From NCBI GenBank assembly GCA_002683135.1, contig NYSS01000002.1, forward strand, positions 1-37,604: DNA of 37,604 nucleotides, written 5' to 3'. A program made the translations under genes and the position numbers. This DNA comes from Planctomycetota bacterium (lineage in GTDB: Bacteria; Planctomycetota; GCA-002687715). The notes under the pieces are model-generated. The model worked only from the letters and a program-made list of their open reading frames with translations. It had not been told where the DNA came from and did not search any database. Every line of letters begins with the position of its first letter. Position 1 is the stretch's first letter. Of the stretch, positions 1 to 7,750 are shown piece by piece.

Positions 1-1
1 G

Positions 2-1774
2 CGCAAGCGCGTCGCCATCGTCGCCGGGGGAGGGCTCCTGGCGCTTCTGGTCGCGTTCCTCTGCGTGGCTCCGTACGTTTCGGTCACCGGTCGTGCCGGC
101 AATCGTGAAGTCACGCTCTGGGACCGCGTCGCCGAGGCATTCGATTGGTCGTCGGGGACCGAACACGAGCGCACCGTCTTGTGGGGGAACACCTTGCAGA
201 TGGTCAGCGAAAATCCGGTGCTGGGCGTCGGTGCAGGCAATTGGAAGGTGGAGTATCCGGGCTACGCACATAGCATCCGGCCGCACCCCGCCGACCGATT
301 CAGCCTCTCCCGGCAGCCGCAGCGGGCACACTCAGAGGCGCTGCAGCTGCTCGCGGAGACCGGGCTCCTGGGCGCGTTCACCGTGGGCGGGTTCTTCCTC
401 ATCGCCCTCCGTCGTCTGGCTCGCCAGACCGTCTCCGCTGACGAGGGGGCGCCGCTTCGCCGCGCCGCCGGCGCGGCCGTGCTGGCGGTGTTGATCCTCT
501 CCCTGTTCGCCTTCCCTCTGCAGCTGCCCGTGACGGGCTCGCTCACCTTCTTATTGCTCGGGGCCGCCGCGGGCCTTGAATACGTGCGTCGGCCGCAGGT
601 GGGGCTGGGGCTCTCGCGACCCGTGGCCGCGACCATCGGTGCGCTGCTGCTCGTCTGCTGCCTGCTCGCGGCGTTCGACCTCAATGGTCAGGTGAAGGCG
701 AGCGCGGCTTACTGGATGGCGCGGCACGATAGGTATGCCGCGCGGGTGCCGGTGAAGGACCGATCAGCGGTGCCCTTCACTGATCGCGAACTGCTGCAGC
801 GGGCCCACGATCGCCTGGACGCCGCGACTTCTCGGGAGCCGTCCAACTATCTGTATCACCTGAAGCGCGCTCAATGCCTGTGGGATCTCGGCCTCGGCGA
901 CGACGCGCTGTCCGCCTTCGATCGCGTCCTCGAGTTGCATCCGAACCTCGTCCAGGCGATGTTGCTGAAGGCGGAGTTGCACCAACGCATCGGCCGACAA
1001 GCGGACCTCGCCGCGGCGTATTCCCTGATCTTCGACCGCGCGTTCGGCATCATGCCGAGCTCCCCGGAGGTCCGCTTTGCGTGCGGCCAGCACCTGATGT
1101 TGATGGCGGAGCGTGTCCCCGAGCACGCAGCGGAGTACCGCATCAACGCGATCAAGTTCTTCCAGTATGCAGCGGATCCGACCGTGCGCGAGTACGCCCC
1201 CGACGCTCGTATCGCCCTCGCGTCGGCGATGCTGGAGAACGGGAATGCGCTGGACGAAATCGTCGATGTCATGACGCTCGCCGAGCGCGATGCGGCCAGG
1301 AACGGGGACCTGCTCGCGCGCTGTGCCCGGTTCTACTCGGACCCCCGGCTCGCCTCCTTCAGCGGCGGCGCCCTGTTCGGGCCGGGTGGGGTGAAGACCC
1401 AATCCACCTGGCGGCGGGTCCTGCAGATGACGCAGGGCCGCCATGCAGAGGCTGTGAACGAGACGATGCTGGCGTCGTGGTACCTCTGGCGGAGCCGCAA
1501 CCGCACGGGTGAGACGCCTGATCTGGAGCCGGCGGTGAACCAGCTCCGCTCCCATCTGAAGAATGATCCGCGGGTCCTGTTTCCCCGCTACCACCTGGCG
1601 TTGCTCCTCGAGGACCTGGGCCGCAAGGGGGAGGCCCGGATGGAATGGAGCAATCTCTACCGCTACGTCCAGCGTGGAGGCCGCATTTCGACCTTCTGGA
1701 AGAAGAAGATCGTCTTCGAAGCAGGCGCGGCGAGCCGTAGACTGGTAAACGACGTGCCCGACGAGGGCAGGTGA
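2..1774 (+). CDS. O-antigen ligase/polymerase-like membrane protein with C-terminal TPR region (5' end outside window)
   Basis: The reading frame is open from the left edge, so the true start lies upstream; the GTG at 65 is internal. The visible part begins with a membrane segment (about window bases 10-80). It then has the Wzy_C/WaaL-type signature: GVGAGNWK, a Tyr, then AHSEALQLLAETGLLG followed by another membrane helix. Three more hydrophobic helices follow (about bases 465-690). From about base 780 to the stop it is soluble and helical with TPR-like units (for example YLYHLKRAQCLWDLG, then DDALSAFDRVLELHP). In this family the membrane part transfers or polymerises lipid-linked glycan on the periplasmic side, and TPR tails are common in planctomycete and exosortase-associated homologues. 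The glycan substrate cannot be told. It overlaps the next gene by TGATG. Family assignment is good; ligase versus polymerase is open. Confidence 0.8.
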   Translation, partial: RKRVAIVAGGGLLALLVAFLCVAPYVSVTGRAGNREVTLWDRVAEAFDWSSGTEHERTVLWGNTLQMVSENPVLGVGAGNWKVEYPGYAHSIRPHPADRFSLSRQPQRAHSEALQLLAETGLLGAFTVGGFFLIALRRLARQTVSADEGAPLRRAAGAAVLAVLILSLFAFPLQLPVTGSLTFLLLGAAAGLEYVRRPQVGLGLSRPVAATIGALLLVCCLLAAFDLNGQVKASAAYWMARHDRYAARVPVKDRSAVPFTDRELLQRAHDRLDAATSREPSNYLYHLKRAQCLWDLGLGDDALSAFDRVLELHPNLVQAMLLKAELHQRIGRQADLAAAYSLIFDRAFGIMPSSPEVRFACGQHLMLMAERVPEHAAEYRINAIKFFQYAADPTVREYAPDARIALASAMLENGNALDEIVDVMTLAERDAARNGDLLARCARFYSDPRLASFSGGALFGPGGVKTQSTWRRVLQMTQGRHAEAVNETMLASWYLWRSRNRTGETPDLEPAVNQLRSHLKNDPRVLFPRYHLALLLEDLGRKGEARMEWSNLYRYVQRGGRISTFWKKKIVFEAGAASRRLVNDVPDEGR

Positions 1775-2154
1775 TGCTCATGAACAAGAACATCCTGGTT
1801 TTCGGTGCTCTGTCGATCCTGGCCGCGGCTGCCCCGCTCGCGGCTCAGACCGACCCCACTCGTCCACCGGTCAGCGCCAACAGGAAGGCCGAGGAAGAGT
1901 TGAAGGGCATCGATCTCGGCAGCGCGGGAGCTTCCAAGGACGCGAAGCCCGGGCTCCCGTCGCTCCCGGTCCCGAGCCGCGATGACAAGCACCGCGCGGG
2001 CGATTTGGTGAGCTCGGCGAAGAGCGCGAACGAACTGGTCGGCCGTCACGCGCCGACGTCGGGGGGGACCCAGTACATGCTGGCCGCTGCCATCGGTTGC
2101 GGCGCGCTGGGGGTGCTGCTGCTTGGCTGGGTGCTTAGCAAGCGGCGGCGATAG
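1774..2154 (+). CDS. Small secreted protein with C-terminal membrane anchor and basic tail
   Basis: I do not recognise a named family. The ATG at 1774 overlaps the upstream stop codon (TGATG) and is preceded by GAGGG with 6 nt spacing, so I prefer it to GTG 1771 or ATG 1780. The protein has about 126 residues. It has an N-terminal signal peptide (ILVFGALSILAAAAPLAAQ), a low-complexity charged and Pro-rich middle, then SGG, one hydrophobic helix (MLAAAIGCGALGVLLLGWVL) and a terminal SKRRR. A Gly-containing linker, transmembrane helix and Arg cluster at the C-terminus match the general form of C-terminal protein-sorting tags, or a simple tail anchor. Translational coupling to an O-antigen-ligase-like gene suggests a shared job at the envelope, for example as a glycan-linked or anchored accessory protein. 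That role is inference. Confidence 0.7.
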   Translation: MLMNKNILVFGALSILAAAAPLAAQTDPTRPPVSANRKAEEELKGIDLGSAGASKDAKPGLPSLPVPSRDDKHRAGDLVSSAKSANELVGRHAPTSGGTQYMLAAAIGCGALGVLLLGWVLSKRRR

Positions 2155-2164
2155 GCGTCCCCTG

Positions 2165-4756
2165 TCAGTTCTTCAGGTGCTTGGACGGCATCAATAGGGC
2201 GGCGTTGACGAACAGCCGGGTCAGGCCGCGCCAGGCGCCGCGGAAGTTCGGGTCGTCCGCGAACAGCACGTAGGCTCCACGTCCTCGCTGGTCCACGGAG
2301 AGGTAGGCGCGGCTGCGCAGCGCCTCGGCGTGCTCCGTGTTGACGTAGCCGGACACCGGCTCTGCCTCGACGAACAGGCCTATGTGCGTGCCTGGGCCCT
2401 TGGGGTCAAAGGAGCGGGTGCTCCCGTGGAACGCGGCGATCTCGCTGCGGTAGCCGAAGCTCAGTGGGTGGGCGGGGTCGAGCTCAACGCGGAAGATCGA
2501 GCCGGGCTGTTGCCGTTCGCGGCGGTGCGCTTCGCGCTCCTCGATCCACTTCCGACGCGGCTCCTCCTTCGCGTCTTTCGACTCATCCTTGGGCTTTCCC
2601 TTGGTTCCGTGGCTGATGGAACTGCCCCCCTCGCCACACAGGGAGAAGGCTGATTTTCCGAAGCCGATGACGACGCCGCCGGACGAGGCGAAGCTCGCGA
2701 GCTTCTTCTTCGCGTCCGCTGGTACGGACGCCTCGGGGATGACCACCGCCGTGAAATCGTCGAGGTCAAGCTTGGACAGGTCCTTCAAGGGGACGTAGGA
2801 GTAGGGCACGTCGAGCACCTGATCGAGCACGAAACGCGTCGCCCCGAAGCTCGTGCTGCTGGTCCCTTCGCCTCCGCACAGGGCGAGATGGGGGCGCACC
2901 ACGGGCGCGACCGATTGGGATCCGAGGTCGATACCCTTCTCTGTGAAGCCCGACCCTGCCGGGTGAAAGGTGACGCCCCTCGCCTTTGCGATAGCGTCGA
3001 GCCGCTCGGAGATGTGGGGGCTGTTTTCGCTCCTGCGGATGACCAGCGTGCCGCGCTCGAACGGCTGGCCTTCGAGGGTGAAGGGCTTGCGCGCTGAGCG
3101 CACCTTGATGCCCGCGCGCAGCAGGTCCACCAGCGCTTCGAGCGCGCCGCGGGTGTCATAGGAGCACAGCCAGGCGACCTTCGCGTCCCCGGGCGCGACA
3201 CGCCCCGGCCGAGGGGCGACGGTGTTGACCGCCGCGGTGGCGACGTCGACCTCCACGGGGCACTGGAAGGCTGGAACTCCGTATGCGAGGGGGAGGCTCC
3301 AGGCTGACACGTCATAGAAGAACAGCTCACGGATCTCCGTTCGCGGTTCGAGCAGGGTCTTCGCCAGTCGCTTCGATGGCTGGGCCAGGTCGATCACGTA
3401 GGTCCCCGCTCCGAAGGTCCGGTCGAGGTGGTCTTTCCCGAGGGCGTCGGTCACCTTCGCGAGCATGGTCGGCGCGGTGGTGCGTCGCACCTCGATGCCT
3501 TGGAGCAACAGGGTGTCGACCAATGCGTCGACGCGTCCGGGGTCGGACCCGAGCGGCAGCAGGAAGGACCTGGTGGGCCCCTCGCGCCCCTCTTCAACGG
3601 CCGATGCCCGAAAGCTCTGGAAGTCCTTCATGAATTCCTGCCGTCCGTCGACGGCGGTGCGGATGGTGGCGTAGGTCGAGACCTCGTGGTGCTCCAGTCG
3701 CTGCTTGAGCGTCAGCACGGTCCCGTCACGGCGCGTCACGGCGGCTCCCGCGCGGCTGTGACCGGCTTGCTCGTACGTCATCCCAATGGCGCCGGTGAAG
3801 GACGGCCACGAATCTCCGTACCCCGGATAGAACAGATCGAACGACTCGGCGGTGTAGTACTCCCAGCCTCGTTCGTCGAAGGCCCGCGCGTTGCCGCGCC
3901 CGAATCGTTCGCCCCACTTGAGCGTGTATTCCGGGAGGTTCGCGTTGATGGGCCTCTCCGCAGGGAAGAAGAAGTAGTTGCTCTCAGACCCCATCTCGTG
4001 GAAGTCGACGTGGACCTGTGGCGTCCAGGCGACGAAGTGTGGGTGGCGGGCACGGGTCTCCGGTTGGGTCGCGAACGCCCAGTCGCGGTTCAGATCGAAG
4101 TACCAGTGATTGGAGCGGCCGCCGGGCCACGGTTCGCGGTGCTCCATGGCCTGAGGGTTCGCGTCCGGACGACCACCCTTGACCCCGTTGTACCAGTAGG
4201 CATAACGGTCACGCCCGTCGGGGTTGATGCACGGATCGATGATGGTGATCGCTTCTTCGAGCCACTTCGTAGTCTCGTTGTCCTTCGCCGTGGCGAGGCG
4301 GTGGATCACCTTCATCGACGTCTCGGAGGGCGACGGTTCGTTGCCGTGGACGTTGTAGGACAGCCAGACGACGACCGGTGTCGTGCGGATGAGGTCGTCC
4401 ACGGCGCCGGCGTCTGCGATTCGGCGCGGGTCGGCGATCTTCGCCTTCGCCGCTTGGATCTCGTCCATGCGGGCATGGTTCGTTGCCGACGTCACGACGA
4501 GGTAGAGCAACGGCCGACCCTCGGCGGTCTTGCCGTACCTGGTCAGGGTGACCCGGTCCGAGCGTTCCGCGGCGAGCCGGGCGTATGCGACGAGGTCGGC
4601 GTGCAGGGTGAATCGTGACCCGAGGCCATAGCCGAGGTGCTCTTCTGGGCTCGGCAGGGGCTGGGCGGTGAGCGAGGAGACGAGGCTGAGCAGGAGGATG
4701 GTGCGCGACATGCGCACCATCTTACGAAGAACCGGAGGTCCGGGCTGCGAGCGCAT
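2165..4756 (-). CDS. Secreted M14-family zinc carboxypeptidase
   Basis: About 863 residues. The ATG at 4756 is chosen because GGAGGT stands 5 nt before it; ATGs at 4720 and 4711 are nearer the hydrophobic core, and 4804 has no such site. An N-terminal signal segment (ILLLSLVSSLTA) ends near residue 32. The M14 peptidase domain follows. Zinc ligands are visible as HGNE (His137, Glu140) and DFHEMG (His253), and the likely catalytic Glu is in MTYEQAGH (Glu329). The Asn-Pro-Asp-Gly segment after IIDPCI is also typical. The C-terminal half (about 400-863) resembles the large extension seen in bacterial M14 proteins, with a glutamine-amidotransferase-like fold suspected from VIPEASVP and GGVVIGFG; this is not certain. 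It probably trims peptides in the periplasm or outside the cell. It converges with the small anchored-protein gene, 10 bp away. Confidence 0.88.
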   Translation of the reverse strand: MRSQPGPPVLRKMVRMSRTILLLSLVSSLTAQPLPSPEEHLGYGLGSRFTLHADLVAYARLAAERSDRVTLTRYGKTAEGRPLLYLVVTSATNHARMDEIQAAKAKIADPRRIADAGAVDDLIRTTPVVVWLSYNVHGNEPSPSETSMKVIHRLATAKDNETTKWLEEAITIIDPCINPDGRDRYAYWYNGVKGGRPDANPQAMEHREPWPGGRSNHWYFDLNRDWAFATQPETRARHPHFVAWTPQVHVDFHEMGSESNYFFFPAERPINANLPEYTLKWGERFGRGNARAFDERGWEYYTAESFDLFYPGYGDSWPSFTGAIGMTYEQAGHSRAGAAVTRRDGTVLTLKQRLEHHEVSTYATIRTAVDGRQEFMKDFQSFRASAVEEGREGPTRSFLLPLGSDPGRVDALVDTLLLQGIEVRRTTAPTMLAKVTDALGKDHLDRTFGAGTYVIDLAQPSKRLAKTLLEPRTEIRELFFYDVSAWSLPLAYGVPAFQCPVEVDVATAAVNTVAPRPGRVAPGDAKVAWLCSYDTRGALEALVDLLRAGIKVRSARKPFTLEGQPFERGTLVIRRSENSPHISERLDAIAKARGVTFHPAGSGFTEKGIDLGSQSVAPVVRPHLALCGGEGTSSTSFGATRFVLDQVLDVPYSYVPLKDLSKLDLDDFTAVVIPEASVPADAKKKLASFASSGGVVIGFGKSAFSLCGEGGSSISHGTKGKPKDESKDAKEEPRRKWIEEREAHRRERQQPGSIFRVELDPAHPLSFGYRSEIAAFHGSTRSFDPKGPGTHIGLFVEAEPVSGYVNTEHAEALRSRAYLSVDQRGRGAYVLFADDPNFRGAWRGLTRLFVNAALLMPSKHLKN

Positions 4757-4770
4757 GCCGGACCTCCGGT
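4731..4770 (-). promoter_or_regulatory. Perfect 13-bp inverted repeat that contains the M14 gene's ribosome-binding site
   Basis: Arms ACCGGAGGTCCGG (4731-4743) and CCGGACCTCCGGT (4758-4770) are exact reverse complements with a 14-nt loop. On the minus strand the 5' arm carries GGAGGT, and the ATG at 4756 begins in the loop 5 nt later, so folding of the mRNA would hide the Shine-Dalgarno sequence. The 3' arm is ACCTCC, which resembles the 16S anti-Shine-Dalgarno. No T run follows immediately on either strand, so it is a weak candidate for a plain terminator of the upstream gene, although that role is not excluded. Confidence 0.6.
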
Positions 4771-4824
4771 GGTAGTGCCGGTTCATCTTGCGAAGAGCCG
4801 ACAACTACAGTTTCTTGATGCGGA

Positions 4825-6354
4825 TTAGAAGCCGTCCCGAGCCATCTCCCGCCACTTCTTGTCGACTTGGGCGGCCGCCAGGCCGAGCGTCTTGGCCAGG
4901 GCTTCCAGGCTCCTCATCTTGTTTCGTTCCCGGACCCAATTGCGGAACTCCTCCAGCTTCTCGGTCATCAGCCAGCGGAGAATGGTGTAGCCCTTGGCGA
5001 TGTGGTCGCCCGAGAGCATGTTCAGGTCCTGCAGGTTGTCGATGTTCTCCAGCGCGTCAGCGCCGTGCCGGACGTAGCCCTCGCAGCGTTCGTTGGCGTC
5101 CTTCGTCTCGAAGGCCTTGTCTGCCCGCCCCGCCGAGCCGCCGTACTTGGCGAGGGTGCTGTGGACGATGACTCCGTTGCCGAGGAGCTCGTGTTCGGCG
5201 TGAACGCCGAAGCTCTCGTACAGCCAGTAGGAGAAGTCGCCATTCTTGCCCTTGCCCGCAGACCGGAGCCCGGGGGAGTACCACTTCATGGCGAACTGGG
5301 CCGCGTGGTTGACCAGCCGGTGGCGGAGCCGCTCGCGTCCTCCTTCTGGAGTGCCGACGTCGATGAGGCCTTCCGCTCCGAAGCAGTTGCCCGACTGTGA
5401 GACGAGCTTCCCGAACCCGTCGCTGAGGCTGAACCGTTCGCGGTAGTTCTTGAACCAGGTGACGGCCGTTGGCCGGTCCTTCAAGACCCACATGTGGGCC
5501 TTGTTGTTTCCTCGAAAGACGTTGGTGCCCTTATCGAGGCCCATCTGTTCGATGAACCAGGCGTAGGTCTTCTCGACGAGCTCGCCGAATTCAGTGACCT
5601 CTTCGGGGGGGACGTCCATCACGTAGAGGCGGAAGTGGTCGGTCGTGACGACCCAGATTTTTTCGCCGGTGAGCTCTTTGAACTTCGCGCGGTCGGCCTT
5701 GTCCTCGGCTGTGCCGCCGGGGATCCACTTTTCGCCGACCAGCTCGAAGCCCTTCTCGCGCATGAACTCGGCCTTGTTACGCCAGACGTCGTTGTCGTCC
5801 TTGACATAGGCCTTGGGATCCTTGGAGGCGAGGGCGCGGTCTTCCTTGCTGATCCAGCCGCTGCGCCACCGGAGGAAACCATCCTCCTTCATCTGCTCGG
5901 CGACCAGCTTCCGTCGTGCGGTGTCGGCCTTCTTCTTGCTCGTGAACCAGGCATCGCCCACCAGGATGTGCCCGAGCAGTTCGTGCGCCTCGGAGTGATC
6001 CTCGTCGATGCGGAGGGCCATCATCGCGAGCACCTTCCACACCTTGTTGCCGCTGGCCTTCGCCGCCGTGGCGACCTCCGCCACCTCGTCCGCGTCGTCG
6101 GAGTCGATCTCCTCCAGCTTGGCGTCCGTCTCCTTGTCGCCGGTGTCGGGCCCCTCGAGGATGGAGTCCACGTCCTTCATGGCGATGCGATGGGTCCGAC
6201 CCTTCGCGTCCATGATCCGGACGAGCCGAGAGTCCTGCCCGACAACGAAGCCCTTGACGGACTTGCCGTCTTTCTTGATGACCTCGTCGGCGTGGGCGGA
6301 CGGCATGAGCACGAGCACAGCCACGAAGACGAAGAGGGTGGTCTGGAAGCGCAT
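4825..6354 (-). CDS. Secreted protein resembling a DUF1570-type metallopeptidase without the HExxH motif
   Basis: The frame opens at 6489, but ATG 6354 starts a clean signal peptide (FQTTLFVFVAVLVLMPSAHA), giving about 509 residues. Residues about 20-70 form a small beta-rich domain (DEVIKKDGKSVKGFVV, then RTHRIAMKDVDSI) common at the front of planctomycete secreted proteins. A charged helical region of about 180 residues follows. The C-terminal half reads like the gluzincin-like DUF1570 family: an entry strand (WVVTTDHFRLYV), a helix where HExxH is expected, and WLYESFGVHAEHEL where the downstream WLxEG helix is expected. At the active-site helix the sequence is RLVNHAAQF, so the His-Glu pair is absent. 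It is therefore probably not an active zinc peptidase. Family membership is inferred from layout only. It ends 68 bp before the M14 gene and may share its transcript. Confidence 0.6.
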   Translation of the reverse strand: MRFQTTLFVFVAVLVLMPSAHADEVIKKDGKSVKGFVVGQDSRLVRIMDAKGRTHRIAMKDVDSILEGPDTGDKETDAKLEEIDSDDADEVAEVATAAKASGNKVWKVLAMMALRIDEDHSEAHELLGHILVGDAWFTSKKKADTARRKLVAEQMKEDGFLRWRSGWISKEDRALASKDPKAYVKDDNDVWRNKAEFMREKGFELVGEKWIPGGTAEDKADRAKFKELTGEKIWVVTTDHFRLYVMDVPPEEVTEFGELVEKTYAWFIEQMGLDKGTNVFRGNNKAHMWVLKDRPTAVTWFKNYRERFSLSDGFGKLVSQSGNCFGAEGLIDVGTPEGGRERLRHRLVNHAAQFAMKWYSPGLRSAGKGKNGDFSYWLYESFGVHAEHELLGNGVIVHSTLAKYGGSAGRADKAFETKDANERCEGYVRHGADALENIDNLQDLNMLSGDHIAKGYTILRWLMTEKLEEFRNWVRERNKMRSLEALAKTLGLAAAQVDKKWREMARDGF

Positions 6355-6489
6355 GGGTCGCCAGCTCCGATTCACGAAAGTGTGAGTCTGCTCGGCAATT
6401 CTATCGGTTGCCGGAGACCAGGAAAAGACGCTCGCACGTGTCTGCATACGGTTGAGGTGTCCGGACCGACGCCTTTCTCCACATTCCAT

Positions 6490-6511
6490 GGGCTCAAACC
6501 CCGGTGAGCCC
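6490..6511 (-). terminator. Weak hairpin downstream of prs
   Basis: GGGCTCA (6490-6496) and TGAGCCC (6505-6511) pair perfectly with an 8-nt loop, 63 bp past the prs stop on the minus strand. There is no T run, so it would at most be a weak or factor-assisted terminator. The rest of the 220-bp gap between prs and the next gene (6355-6574) shows no gene. Confidence 0.25.
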
Positions 6512-6574
6512 GGGGCGTTCCCGGTCCGGCGCGGAGGTCGAGACAGGACGAGCCTGGCCTTGCGAAGGACGGGC

Positions 6575-7621
6575 CTAGCGAAGGAGCTCGCTGACCGAGC
6601 GGCGCCGGTTGATGTTGAAGATCACCTGGGCGAAGAGCCGGGCTACGGACACCTCTCGATACCACGGGTGCTGCTTCTGGAACGCATCGCCGTGCCACAC
6701 CGCGTCGGTGCCGATGACCATCTCGAACAGTCCTTCTTCGAATCCCTTGGCCAGGCGTTCGATCGCGGGATCGTTAAAGAACGGGAGGGAGCAGGCGACG
6801 TAGATCTTCTCGGCGCCGTTCTCCTTGAGCAGGCGGCACGCGTTGATGAGGGTCCCGCCCGTCGCCACCAGATCGTCCGGCATGATGACGTGCTTGCCAT
6901 TCACATCACCCACCAAGCGCATGCTCTCGACGACTGACGTCTTGGAGTAGTCGCGCGCCTTGTCGACGACCGCGAACGCGCAGGCGAACTGGTTTGAGTA
7001 GTAGCGCGCCATGTTGGCCCCGCCCGTATCCGGCGCGACGACGCACAGATTTTCCTGGAGGTCCTTTGCCGGGATCACGTCCCGGAAAAACTGGATGATC
7101 TCCTTGGACGCGTGGAGGTCTTCTAAGAGCGCCCGTTCGAAGAACCCCTCGATGGCTTCGGCGTGTATGTCGAGCGTGATGACTCGATGAGCGCCCGCGT
7201 CCTCTAGATGGGCCGCCACCAGCCTCGCGGTGATCGATTCGCGCGCCTTCTTCCGTTCCTGCCTTGAGTACGGGAACTGGGGGATGACCGCGGTGATGGA
7301 GTCGGCGTCCGAGTGGTGGACCGCGTGGACGGCGGTCAGCAGCGCCATGTAATTGTCGTTGACGGATCGGTCCGACAGGGGGTCGTCCAAGCATTGGATG
7401 ACGTAGACGTCGTCGCCCCGAATGTTCTCGTTGACGACCGTCTTGATCTCGCCGTTCGCGAACAGGATCTCCTGGCTATCGCGAGCCGCGGAGACGACCT
7501 CTCCGTCCACGATCTTCACGATCTCCTGCAGGTGTTGGTGAACGCGGGATGCGAACTGCCTGCCGGCTTCGCAGGCGACGAGGCTCAAGCGACCGCGATG
7601 GTTGGTGTTACCGATGGCCAC
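6575..7621 (-). CDS. prs: Ribose-phosphate pyrophosphokinase (PRPP synthetase)
   Basis: Makes 5-phosphoribosyl 1-diphosphate from ribose 5-phosphate and ATP for purine, pyrimidine, NAD, His and Trp synthesis in the cytosol. The start is a GTG with GGAG 8 nt upstream; the protein has 348 residues, somewhat longer than the usual 310-320. Motifs in order are the flexible-loop pattern YSRQERK (about 118-124), the metal-binding DIHAE (151-155) and the PRPP loop VIMPDDLVATGGTL (245-258). The PRPP loop normally reads VDDMIDTGGT; here the first Asp-equivalent is Pro and Val-Ala replaces Ile-Asp, so the loop is slightly divergent but keeps Asp-Asp and TGGT. Other prs-fold proteins are possible, but the whole-length match makes prs the best call. 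It lies downstream of polA with a 129-bp gap that contains a strong inverted repeat. Confidence 0.88.
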   Translation of the reverse strand: MAIGNTNHRGRLSLVACEAGRQFASRVHQHLQEIVKIVDGEVVSAARDSQEILFANGEIKTVVNENIRGDDVYVIQCLDDPLSDRSVNDNYMALLTAVHAVHHSDADSITAVIPQFPYSRQERKKARESITARLVAAHLEDAGAHRVITLDIHAEAIEGFFERALLEDLHASKEIIQFFRDVIPAKDLQENLCVVAPDTGGANMARYYSNQFACAFAVVDKARDYSKTSVVESMRLVGDVNGKHVIMPDDLVATGGTLINACRLLKENGAEKIYVACSLPFFNDPAIERLAKGFEEGLFEMVIGTDAVWHGDAFQKQHPWYREVSVARLFAQVIFNINRRRSVSELLR

Positions 7622-7685
7622 GTACAGAACTCCGGTCCAGGTTGGAGACAGAAAGCATCAACGACGCCGCGCGCTGGCGATTGTA

Positions 7686-7724
7686 GGTTGTCCCGGTGTG
7701 GATTCCACCGCGGCCGGGACAACC
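7686..7724 (-). terminator. 11-bp perfect inverted repeat between polA and prs
   Basis: GGTTGTCCCGG (7686-7696) pairs exactly with CCGGGACAACC (7714-7724). A smaller inner stem, GTGG/CCAC (7698-7701/7705-7708), lies in the loop. It begins 27 bp past the polA stop and lies 65 bp upstream of the prs start, reading on the minus strand. A long GC-rich stem after a gene fits termination, but no T tract follows. It could instead be a regulatory hairpin in the prs leader. Confidence 0.4.
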
Positions 7725-7750
7725 GCAGCTGAGCTCCCTCCGCCGCCCGG

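Noticed and set aside
3428-4618. 396-codon plus-strand frame opposite the M14 gene
   Set aside because: Antisense shadow of a gene with clear zinc-ligand motifs; no signal, motif or ribosome-binding site.
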